DNA of 64,000 bases from Streptomyces paradoxus (GTDB taxonomy: Bacteria > Actinomycetota > Actinomycetes > Streptomycetales > Streptomycetaceae), in contig NZ_JACHGV010000011.1 in assembly GCF_014202475.1 (NCBI RefSeq), positions 126,381-190,380 of the forward strand. Reading direction: 5' to 3'. Shown piece after piece: positions 16,921 through 24,113 of this stretch. The notes beneath the pieces are model-generated. The model saw nothing but the letters and a program-made list of their open reading frames with translations. It did no database searches and was not told the origin of the DNA. The position numbers were made by a program, and so were the translations under genes. Each line of letters starts with the position of its first letter. Positions within the stretch are counted from its first letter, which is position 1.

Positions 16921-16979
16921 CGGCCCGGGCGGGAATTGGTCCACCAAGCAGGCACGGAAGTGGACCCCTTCCCGGGCCG
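16921..16979. promoter_or_regulatory. nested inverted repeats between csnA and the EamA gene
   Basis: An outer pair, CGGCCCGGG (16921-16929) and CCCGGGCCG (16971-16979), encloses an inner pair, GGTCCA (16938-16943) and TGGACC (16961-16966). The inner pair spans a promoter-sized interval, like a two-site operator; the whole can also fold as one hairpin acting as csnA terminator. Which role applies cannot be decided by eye. Confidence 0.5.
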
Positions 16980-17002
16980 CCCGGCTGCCTAGCGTCACCT
17001 CC

Positions 17003-17965
17003 ATGAACGCCACGACAGCGCGCGGCGCCCTGCTCGCCGCGCTCGCCTGCGTCCTCGTCGGAGGGTCCTTCACCGCCAACAGCGTCCTGGGCGACTACCC
17101 CTACGCGGGCGGCCAGTTCCTGCGCTACGCACTGGCCTGCCTGCTGCTGGTACCGGCGGCCGGGAAGGGCGCCGCCGGCCGGCTACGGGCCCTGACACCT
17201 CGTCAGTGGGTCCGTCTCACCCTGCTCGCGGCGATCGGCATGGTCGGTTTCAACCTGGCCGTCATCGCGGCCGAGCGCACGGCGGAACCCGCGGTGCCCG
17301 GCGTGTTCGTGGGCTGCGCGCCGGTAGCCGTCGCCGTTCTCGTGCCCCTGCTGGACGGGCGCAGGCCACAGCGGGCCGTGCTGTACGGGGCGTTGCTCGT
17401 GGCGGTCGGCGCCTTCACCGTCCAGGGCTGGGGACGCACGGACGGCGGGGGTATCGCCTTCTCCGTGTGCGCCCTGGCCGGGGAGGTCGGGTTCGCCGTC
17501 TTGGCCGTTCCCGTACTGCGGCCGCTCGGGCCCCGGTTGCTGTCCGCCACGGTGTGCGCCGTCGCCGCCGTGGAGTCGGCGGCGGTCGGGCTCCTGGTGG
17601 ACGGCTCCGGCTGGTTGCGGCGTCCGGACGGAGTCGAGACGGCCGCGCTGCTGTGGCAGGCGGTGGTGGTCACCGTGGTCGGCTTCGTGTGCTGGTACAT
17701 CGGCATGCAGCGGATCGGGGCGGAACGCGCCACCCTGTTCTCCGGTCTCATCCCGGTGGCGGCGGCCTGCACCGCACCGCTCGTCGGCACGGGTTCCTAC
17801 GGACTCGCGCAGGCGGCGGGCAGCGCGCTGGTGGGGCTCGGCGTGGCTCTGGGGTCGGGGGCGCTGGGGGGCGTGCGGCGCGATCGCCGTGCGCGAAGGC
17901 GGGCTTTTCGGGGGAACGGGCGCCCGGAGTCCCACGGAGTCCGCGTGCCTGAAATGCCGGAGTGA
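17003..17965 (+). CDS. EamA-family (DMT) transporter
   Basis: This 320-residue protein has about ten hydrophobic helices arranged as two EamA repeats, the pattern of drug/metabolite exporters. The first repeat begins at LLAALACVLVGGSFTANSVLG and contains GQFLRYALACLLL; the second begins around GGGIAFSVCALAGEVGFAVLAVPVL. The tail after residue 290 is Arg-rich and cytoplasmic. The ATG at 17003 is taken as start; the frame is open upstream into csnA but those residues are antisense-like. There is little Shine-Dalgarno sequence, so the mRNA may have a very short leader. Substrate unknown; metabolite or amino-acid efflux is typical. Confidence 0.82.
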   Translation: MNATTARGALLAALACVLVGGSFTANSVLGDYPYAGGQFLRYALACLLLVPAAGKGAAGRLRALTPRQWVRLTLLAAIGMVGFNLAVIAAERTAEPAVPGVFVGCAPVAVAVLVPLLDGRRPQRAVLYGALLVAVGAFTVQGWGRTDGGGIAFSVCALAGEVGFAVLAVPVLRPLGPRLLSATVCAVAAVESAAVGLLVDGSGWLRRPDGVETAALLWQAVVVTVVGFVCWYIGMQRIGAERATLFSGLIPVAAACTAPLVGTGSYGLAQAAGSALVGLGVALGSGALGGVRRDRRARRRAFRGNGRPESHGVRVPEMPE

Positions 17966-18023
17966 TCCCGCGTGCATCTAATGGACGGCACTGACCTCCC
18001 GGCCGACACAGGAGACGACGTCC

Positions 18024-20285
18024 ATGCCGCACAGCCGCACCGCCCAAGGGGACCAGAAGGCCGCGCGCGGAGGTGTGCTGCGGCGGCTGGGCGAGTGGTG
18101 CGCACGCCACTTCGTGATCGTGATCATCGCCTGGCTGGTGGCGCTGGTGGCACTGCAGGTCGTCAGCCGGGCCTTCGGCGGGGAGTACTCGGACAACTTC
18201 TCCCTGCCCCAGGCACAGTCCCAGAAGGGTCTGGACGTGCTGAAGGCGCACGATCCCCAGGCCGGCGGCTACAGCAGTCAGATCGTGCTGCACGACGAGC
18301 AGCAGGACCTGACCGCCCTGAGTTCCCAGGTCTCCACCACGGTCGCCGACCTGGAGAATCTGCCGCACGTCCTGTCGGCCCAGAACCCGCTGTCCGCACA
18401 GGGGTCCTCCTCGGGGCAGTCGCAGCAGCAGAACGTCGGGCCGCTGTCCGACGACAAGAAGACGGCGTACATCACCGTCCGTTTCAACGTGCAGCCCTCC
18501 ACGCTCGGCGACGACTACCTGAACGGGGTCGACAGCGCCGTGCAGCCGCTGCGATCGGCCGGTGCCGAGGTCGAGTACGGCGGGCCGCTCGGTGAGCTCG
18601 CCCGGCCGAACGCCGACGACCGGGTGAGCGAGCTGATCGGTTTCGGCGTCGCCGTCATCGTGCTGCTGATCGGGTTCGGCAGTGTCATCGCCGCCGTCGT
18701 CCCGTTGCTGACCGCGCTGATCAGCGTCGTCGGCGGTCTGGCGATCCTCGGGCTGCTGGCCGCCGCGTTCACCTTCGCGACGGTCTCCCCCACCCTGGCC
18801 ACCATGATCGGGCTCGGTGTCGGGATCGACTACGCCCTGTTCATGATCACCCGGCACCGGCAGAACCTGATCGACGGCGCCGACCCGGTGCGGGCCGCCG
18901 GGCAGGCCGCGGCCACCAGCGGACACGCCGTCAGCGTCTCCGGCTGCACGGTGATCATCGCGCTGGCGGGCCTGTCCGCCTCCGGGGTCGGCTTCATCGG
19001 TCTGCTCGGGCTCGCGGCCGCGGTCACCGTCGTCTCGGCCGTCGTCGGCGCGCTCACCCTGGTCCCGGCCCTGCTCGGGCTCATCGGCCGGCGCATCGAC
19101 CGCTATCACGTGCGCCGTCCCGTCGCCGAGACCGACACCGAGGCGGGCGAGACACCGCAGGGCACCTGGCACCGGTACGCGCAGCGGGTGGAGCGCCGGC
19201 CGCTGCGGTTCCTGTCGGCGGGTGTCGCGGTGGTCGTGGTGCTCGCGATCCCCGTGTTCTCCATCCAGCTCGGCCACATCGGCGACGGCGCGGATCCGAC
19301 GTCCTTCACCGACCGGCGGGCCTTCGACCTGATGACCGACGCGTTCGGGCCGGGCTCCAACGGACCGCTCACCGTCGTCATCGACCAGACGAACGTGCCC
19401 TCCTCGCAGCGTTCCGGTCTGGCCTCGAAGGCCCAGCAGTCGCTCGACTCGGTCCAGGGGGCCGCCGTCGTCACGCCCCTGACACCCACGCAGGACGGCG
19501 ACGTCCTGATCGGCACCGTCTACTCGACCAAGTCGCCGCAGAACGCCGCGACCACCGACCTGACCAACCGTCTGGTCGACCAGACGCTGCCGGACGCGGT
19601 GAAGGGAACCGGCGCCAAGGGGTATGTCACCGGTACGACGGCGGCCCAGGTCGACTTCCGCGACATCGTCGCGTCCCGGCTGGTCGTGATTATCCTCGTC
19701 GTGGTCGGTCTGGCGTTCCTGATCATCCTGGCCGTGTTCCGGGGGCTGCTCGTCGCCGTCAAGGCGGCCGTCCTGAACGTGCTGTCGATCGCCGCCTCGT
19801 ACGGGGTGGTCGTCGCGGTGTTCCAGTGGGGCTGGGGCGGGCCCGCTCTCGGCGTGCACGGCAAGGTGCCCATCGAGAGCTATGTGCCGATGATGATGTT
19901 CGCCATCATCTTCGGCCTCAGCATGGACTACGAGATCTTCCTGCTGTCCCGCGTCCACGAGGCCTGGCTGCGCACCGGGGACGCGAAGGGATCGGTGGCG
20001 CACGCCCTGGAGATCACGGCCCGGGTGATCACCTGCGCGGCGCTGATCATGGTGAGCGTGTTCGCGGCGTTCATCGTCAGCGACAACATCGTGGTCAAGA
20101 TGCTCGGGCTGGGACTGGCCGTCAGCGTGCTCATCGACGCGACCGTCGTACGCCTGCTCATGGTGCCGGCCGTGATGACCCTGCTCGGGCGGCACGCCTG
20201 GTGGATGCCGCGGTGGCTGGACCGGGTGGTGCCGCACATCGACGCCGAGGGGGCGGGAACCGGGGCGCGTTCGTCGGCTCGCTGA
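18024..20285 (+). CDS. MMPL-family membrane transporter
   Basis: The 753-residue product has the RND/MMPL layout: one N-terminal helix (about 30-50), a periplasmic-type domain (60-200), a six-helix block (200-345), a second extracytoplasmic domain (410-540) and another six-helix block (545-720). Motifs include GLGVGIDYALFMITRHRQNL in the first block and FGLSMDYEIFLLSRVHEAW in the second, carrying the Asp-Tyr pairs used for proton coupling. Members export lipids or drugs in actinobacteria. A GGAG precedes the ATG. No polyketide or lipid genes are adjacent, so the cargo is unknown. Confidence 0.88.
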   Translation: MPHSRTAQGDQKAARGGVLRRLGEWCARHFVIVIIAWLVALVALQVVSRAFGGEYSDNFSLPQAQSQKGLDVLKAHDPQAGGYSSQIVLHDEQQDLTALSSQVSTTVADLENLPHVLSAQNPLSAQGSSSGQSQQQNVGPLSDDKKTAYITVRFNVQPSTLGDDYLNGVDSAVQPLRSAGAEVEYGGPLGELARPNADDRVSELIGFGVAVIVLLIGFGSVIAAVVPLLTALISVVGGLAILGLLAAAFTFATVSPTLATMIGLGVGIDYALFMITRHRQNLIDGADPVRAAGQAAATSGHAVSVSGCTVIIALAGLSASGVGFIGLLGLAAAVTVVSAVVGALTLVPALLGLIGRRIDRYHVRRPVAETDTEAGETPQGTWHRYAQRVERRPLRFLSAGVAVVVVLAIPVFSIQLGHIGDGADPTSFTDRRAFDLMTDAFGPGSNGPLTVVIDQTNVPSSQRSGLASKAQQSLDSVQGAAVVTPLTPTQDGDVLIGTVYSTKSPQNAATTDLTNRLVDQTLPDAVKGTGAKGYVTGTTAAQVDFRDIVASRLVVIILVVVGLAFLIILAVFRGLLVAVKAAVLNVLSIAASYGVVVAVFQWGWGGPALGVHGKVPIESYVPMMMFAIIFGLSMDYEIFLLSRVHEAWLRTGDAKGSVAHALEITARVITCAALIMVSVFAAFIVSDNIVVKMLGLGLAVSVLIDATVVRLLMVPAVMTLLGRHAWWMPRWLDRVVPHIDAEGAGTGARSSAR

Positions 20286-20429
20286 AAGGCGACTCCACCG
20301 CTGCCCAAACTCGCTTACGGCATCGGCTGCTTTGCCGCGGCATCGCACCTCATCCCGAACCCCGCATGCCCGAAAGATTCCCTTTTCCTGTTTTGTCCTA
20401 GTGGGTGTGGTTAACCGAGGAGGGTGCGT

Positions 20430-20567
20430 GTGGGACGGCGGCTGGAACACAAGAAGCCGGCGGCGAGCCCGCACCCGGCCGGGCGTGCCGAAGCGCGATG
20501 GACGGCGTACGCCGTCACCGCGGGCGGTCCGGATCCCGACGAGACCGAATCCACGGGCGGTGCCTGA
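20430..20567 (+). CDS. 45-residue basic hypothetical protein
   Basis: GTG at 20430 follows GAGGAGGG at a good distance and opens a 45-residue frame (MGRRLEHKKPAAS...STGGA) ending 12 bases before the next gene. The protein is basic and Pro/Ala-rich at the front and acidic at the end. It would be the first gene of the 20.4-23.1 kb cassette. No family is recognised; the well-placed ribosome binding site and the close spacing to the next gene are the main support. Confidence 0.5.
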   Translation: MGRRLEHKKPAASPHPAGRAEARWTAYAVTAGGPDPDETESTGGA

Positions 20568-20579
20568 GGGAGAGGACCC

Positions 20580-21128
20580 ATGAGCGAGATGGCGAACGAG
20601 AGCACCGGTCGTGCTCAGCAGGCCGGGCAGACGGCGAAACAGGAGGCGTCGGCCACGGCCGGCCAGGCCAGGGAAGGTGCGAGTCAGGTCGTCGGCACCG
20701 CCACCGACCAGGTCCGAGCCGTCACCGGCGAGGCCAGGGCACAGGCCGGTGCGATGGCCGGTGACCTGCGGACGCGGGTCACCGAGGAGGCCGAGAGCCA
20801 GACGCGGCGCGGAGCGCAGGTGATGCGGCAGTGGGCGGACGACCTGTCCGGTCTCGCCGACAGCGCTGACGCGGACTCACCCGCCAGGAGCCTCGTGACA
20901 CAGGCGGCCGACCGCGGTCACCGTGCCGCCGACTACCTGGACACACGGGGTGTGGGCGGCCTCGTCGACGACCTGCAGCACTTCGCCCGCCGGCGCCCCG
21001 GCGCCTTCCTCGGCGGAGCGGTCGTGGCCGGGTTCGCCGTCGGACGGCTCGCCAAGGCCGGCAGCAAGGCCGACGGTTCCGGCTCGGGCCGGTCGGCACC
21101 GGAGCTGCCGGGCCACGGGGAGGCCTGA
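20580..21128 (+). CDS. LEA-like helical protein with C-terminal hydrophobic segment
   Basis: This 182-residue protein has an N-terminal half rich in Gln, Ala, Gly, Glu and Thr (AQQAGQTAKQEASATAGQAR) with 11-residue-like periodicity expected of an amphipathic LEA-type helix. The C-terminal part (PGAFLGGAVVAGFAVGRLAKAG) is a short glycine-rich membrane helix typical of proteins encoded beside actinobacterial holin-like and DUF3618 genes. GGGAGAGGACCC precedes the ATG. It starts 12 bases after the small gene at 20430 and ends one base before the holin-like start, so it is part of an operon. A role in envelope stress protection is inferred from context. Confidence 0.8.
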   Translation: MSEMANESTGRAQQAGQTAKQEASATAGQAREGASQVVGTATDQVRAVTGEARAQAGAMAGDLRTRVTEEAESQTRRGAQVMRQWADDLSGLADSADADSPARSLVTQAADRGHRAADYLDTRGVGGLVDDLQHFARRRPGAFLGGAVVAGFAVGRLAKAGSKADGSGSGRSAPELPGHGEA

Positions 21129-21129
21129 G

Positions 21130-21564
21130 ATGTCGTCGCTCACACCACACGCTCCGCAGCGACACGCTCCGAAGCACCGCGGGCAGGAGGACAGCTCGAT
21201 GGGAGAGCTGCTCTCGACGGTGACGTCGGACGTGCAGCAACTGCTGCGCCAGGAAGCGGAACTGGCCAAGGCCGAGATCCGGGAAGAGGCCACCAAGGCG
21301 GGCAAGGCGGCCGGGATGTTCGGCGGAGCCGGTTTCGCCGGCTACATGGTGGCCGTCTTCCTGACCCTGGCGGCGATGTTCGCCCTGGCCAACGTCATGG
21401 ACCTGGGATGGGCCGCGCTGATCGTCACCGGTGTGTGGGCGGTGATCGGCCTGGTCCTCTACCGCCGGGGCCGCGCGCGGATGCGCACGGTGTCGCCGAA
21501 GCCGGAGCAGACCATGCAGACGCTGAAGGAGGACATGCGATGGGCACGGCACCCGACCGGATAA
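21130..21564 (+). CDS. holin-like phage holin family protein (PF07332 type)
   Basis: The 144-residue product matches the actinobacterial holin-X pattern: an N-terminal charged helix (GELLSTVTSDVQQLLRQEAELAKAEIREE), then two adjacent transmembrane helices around GFAGYMVAVFLTLAAMFALANVM and LGWAALIVTGVWAVIGLVLY, and a basic C-terminal tail. Despite the family name there is no phage context; in actinobacteria these genes are coupled to DUF3618 genes, as here. The next gene starts inside its 3' end (25-bp overlap), indicating translational coupling. A paralogue lies at 30210-30647. Confidence 0.82.
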   Translation: MSSLTPHAPQRHAPKHRGQEDSSMGELLSTVTSDVQQLLRQEAELAKAEIREEATKAGKAAGMFGGAGFAGYMVAVFLTLAAMFALANVMDLGWAALIVTGVWAVIGLVLYRRGRARMRTVSPKPEQTMQTLKEDMRWARHPTG

Positions 21565-22244
21565 GGGCCGACATCGATTCCACGAGGGAGAGACTGTCCG
21601 AGGACGTCTCCCGGCTGGCCGACCACGCCCGCCCCCGCCGGATGGTACGGCGCCGCACCCGGCGCGTCCGCGGCGCCCTGCACGGGGTCCGGGAACGGGT
21701 GATGGGCAGCGCCTCGGAGATCACCGGCCAGACCGCCGACCGCACCCAGCAGGCCGCCCAATCGGTGCAGGAATCCACGGGTCAGGCCGCGGACACCGCG
21801 CGCCAGGCCGCCGGGAAAGTCGCCGGCACCGCTCGTAAGACCGCCGGGCAGGCCGGTGACGCCGCACGGCAGGCCCCCGAGCAAGCGATGCGGCAGACGC
21901 AGGGCAACCCGCTCGCCGCCGGCCTGATCGCCTTCGGCGCGGGACTGCTGACCGCCTCACTGCTGCCCACCTCGCAGGCCGAGGAACAGGCGGCGGAGCG
22001 GGCCGGACAGGCCGTCGAGCCGGTGAAACAGGCCGCGTTGGAGTCCGCGCAGCAACTGAAGGAGGACGCCACCCAGGCCGGCCGCCAGGCCGCCCAGGAA
22101 GTCAAGGACACCGCCTCCGAAGCCGCCCGCGCCACCAAGGAGCAGGCCGGAGAGCAAGCCGGGCACGTCACCGAACAGGCCCGCCGCTCCGCACAGACCA
22201 CGGCCGAGGAGGCACGCGGGCAGACCGGCAGCCCCGGACCGTAG
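21540..22244 (+). CDS. DUF3618 protein with long LEA-like helix
   Basis: The 234-residue protein begins with the DUF3618 signature GTAPDRIRADIDSTRERLSEDVSRLADH, continues with an Arg-rich turn and then a long Gln/Ala/Glu/Thr-rich amphipathic helix interrupted by one hydrophobic segment (NPLAAGLIAFGAGLLTASLLP, about residues 120-140). The repeats (QAAQSVQESTGQAADTARQ, AAQEVKDTASEAARATKEQ) look like plant LEA or apolipoprotein repeats. The ATG at 21540 has AAGGAGG eight bases upstream and overlaps the holin-like gene. The shorter DUF3618 gene at 29782 lacks much of this extension. Structural or protective function is inferred. Confidence 0.82.
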   Translation: MGTAPDRIRADIDSTRERLSEDVSRLADHARPRRMVRRRTRRVRGALHGVRERVMGSASEITGQTADRTQQAAQSVQESTGQAADTARQAAGKVAGTARKTAGQAGDAARQAPEQAMRQTQGNPLAAGLIAFGAGLLTASLLPTSQAEEQAAERAGQAVEPVKQAALESAQQLKEDATQAGRQAAQEVKDTASEAARATKEQAGEQAGHVTEQARRSAQTTAEEARGQTGSPGP

Positions 22245-22337
22245 GAACCGCGCCGCCCGACCGGCCTGTGCCGCACCACCGGCAAGACCCGAGCCCGACG
22301 GCCGGAATTTACCGATAACAATGCAGGAGATACCAGA

Positions 22338-23099
22338 ATGATCACCCGAGAGCAGATCGCCACCGTGCTGGACCATCCGGTCCATGACGCCAGGGGCGAC
22401 AAGATCGGCGATGCCGGGCACGTCTTCTTCGACGACGTCACCGGCGAGCCCGAGTGGGTCAGCGTCCGTACGGGCCTGTTCGGCACCAGCGAGTCCTTCG
22501 TACCCATCCACGACGCGGCCCTCGTCGAGGACCACCTCGAGGTGCCGTACGCCAAGGACCAGGTCAAGGACGCGCCCAACGTCGACGTGGATGCCGGCGG
22601 CCACCTGTCCGAGCAGGAGGAGCAGCGCCTGTACCAGTACTACGGCGTCGACTGGGACGCCGGCTGGCAGGACGCGCGCTCCGGTACCGGTCAGGCGACC
22701 GGCACCGCCGACGACGCGATGACGCGCTCCGAGGAGGAAATGCACGTCGGTGTCGAACGCCGCGAGGCCGGCCGGGCGCGGCTGCGCAAGTACGTCGTCA
22801 CCGAAGAGCAGCAGTACACCGTCCCCGTGCGTCACGAAGAGGTCCGCGTCGAGCGCGAGCCGATCACCGACGCCAACCGGGACAGGGCGATGACCGGCCC
22901 GGACATCACCGAGGCGGAACACGACGTCACGCTCTACGAGGAGCAGGCCGTGGTGGAGACCAGGGCCGTTCCGAAGGAGCGGGTCCGCCTGACCACCGAG
23001 GAGGTCACGGAGGAGGAGACCGTCACCGGCGAGGTCCGCAAGGAACGTATCGAAACCGAGGGGACGGGCGAGCAAGGGGACCAGGGAGGCCGCCGCTGA
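22338..23099 (+). CDS. PRC-barrel and DUF2382 stress protein
   Basis: The 253-residue product joins an N-terminal PRC-barrel domain (residues 1-110, DHPVHDARGDKIGDAGHVFFDDVTGEPEWVSVRTG) to a C-terminal DUF2382 domain (about 130-235, RLRKYVVTEEQQYTVPVRHEEVRVEREPI and KERVRLTTEEVTEEETVTGEV). This fusion is widespread in stress-tolerant bacteria and is linked to desiccation or osmotic stress, without a known activity. It follows the holin-like/DUF3618 operon by 94 bases and has GCAGGAGATACC before its ATG. The sequence is very acidic and charged. A strong hairpin follows the gene. Confidence 0.88.
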   Translation: MITREQIATVLDHPVHDARGDKIGDAGHVFFDDVTGEPEWVSVRTGLFGTSESFVPIHDAALVEDHLEVPYAKDQVKDAPNVDVDAGGHLSEQEEQRLYQYYGVDWDAGWQDARSGTGQATGTADDAMTRSEEEMHVGVERREAGRARLRKYVVTEEQQYTVPVRHEEVRVEREPITDANRDRAMTGPDITEAEHDVTLYEEQAVVETRAVPKERVRLTTEEVTEEETVTGEVRKERIETEGTGEQGDQGGRR

Positions 23100-23106
23100 T
23101 CTCCAC

Positions 23107-23152
23107 GGGCGCCCGGGGCGGGAGGGCCGATGATCCTCCTTCCCGGGCGCCC
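23107..23152. terminator. bidirectional hairpin terminator
   Basis: GGGCGCCCGGG (23107-23117) pairs perfectly with CCCGGGCGCCC (23142-23152); the loop contains a further GGAGG/CCTCC pair. It separates the convergent genes ending at 23099 and 23172. Confidence 0.75.
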
Positions 23153-23171
23153 CGCGTGCGCCGGGCGGGGG

Positions 23172-23936
23172 TCAGTGGAGCATCAGGTGGACGAGGGCGA
23201 CGGTGCCGACCGACACGATCAGGGTGCGCAGGACGGCGGGGCTGAAGCGGCGGCCCGTTCTGGCTCCGATCATGCCGCCGAGCGCCGACCCGGCGGCGAT
23301 GAGCACGACGGCCGTCCAGTCGAAGTCGGCGAAGAACAGGAACAGCAGGGCGGCGACCGTGTTGACCACGGCCGCCAGCACGTTCTTCACGGCGTTGAGC
23401 CGCTGGAGCGTCTCGTCGAGCAGCATGCCCATCAGGGAGACGTAGATGATGCCCTGCGCGGCGGAGAAGTAGCCGCCGTAGACGCTGGCGAGGGTCAGCC
23501 CGGTGAACAGCAGCGGGCCGCCGTCGCGGCGGACGGGACCGCCCGAGGCACGGCGGCGGCGTACCCGCTGAGCGATCCAGGGCTGGCACGCGACCAGCAC
23601 GAGGGCAAGGCCCACCAGGACCGGCACGATCCGTTCGAACGCCGACGCGGGCAGGGTCAGCAGCAGCACGGCGCCCGCGAGGCCGCCCAGCACAGCCCCG
23701 ATGCCCAGCAGCAGGACGCGCCGGCCCTGCCCGCGCAGTTCCTCGCGGTAGCCGAGGGCGGCGGTGATGGAACCGGGCACCAGGCCCAGCCCGTTCGACA
23801 CCGTGGCCGTGACCGGGGCCAGTCCGGCGGCCAGCAGCACCGGGAAGGTGATCAGCGTTCCCGAGCCGACGACGGCGTTGACGGCCCCGGCACCCGTACC
23901 CGCGGCGAGCACGGCGGCCATCTCCCACGGCGTCAC
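23172..23936 (-). CDS. TSUP-family permease (TauE/SafE-like)
   Basis: The 254-residue protein has seven to eight transmembrane helices with the two TauE/SafE repeats: residues 1-100 contain GAVNAVVGSGTLITFPVLLAAGLAPVTATVSNGLGLVPGS, and the second half begins at TGLTLASVYGGYFSAAQGIIYVSLMGML. These are the conserved pore motifs of the family, which exports sulfite, sulfoacetate or other organic anions. The start is a GTG at 23936, overlapping in GTGA fashion the stop of a 14-codon upstream frame (ATG at 23979), so its expression might be coupled to translation of that leader. The substrate is not indicated by neighbours. Confidence 0.85.
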   Translation of the reverse strand: MTPWEMAAVLAAGTGAGAVNAVVGSGTLITFPVLLAAGLAPVTATVSNGLGLVPGSITAALGYREELRGQGRRVLLLGIGAVLGGLAGAVLLLTLPASAFERIVPVLVGLALVLVACQPWIAQRVRRRRASGGPVRRDGGPLLFTGLTLASVYGGYFSAAQGIIYVSLMGMLLDETLQRLNAVKNVLAAVVNTVAALLFLFFADFDWTAVVLIAAGSALGGMIGARTGRRFSPAVLRTLIVSVGTVALVHLMLH

Positions 23937-24052
23937 GCCGCCGCTCCGCCGCGTGTGCCGTTCCCGGTGAGGTTCATGGGGTCACGCTAGAGGGTGCACT
24001 CTTCGGCGGCCGTCGAAGGGTCCCGTGGAAGGGGCCCGGCCCGGGACGCACG

Positions 24053-24087
24053 ACGGCGGCGGGATCCGGTGGGGATCCCGCCGCCGT
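24053..24087 (-). terminator. terminator of the DUF1996 gene
   Basis: ACGGCGGCGGGATC and GATCCCGCCGCCGT form a 14-bp perfect stem with a seven-base loop, 27 bases downstream of the minus-strand stop at 24114. Confidence 0.75.
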
Positions 24088-24113
24088 TCACGGAGCACGT
24101 CCGGACGTGGTGC

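Noticed and set aside
21130..21564. Holin-like gene as a sign of prophage
   Set aside because: No other phage genes, integrase or attachment site nearby; this family is a common chromosomal partner of DUF3618 in actinobacteria.
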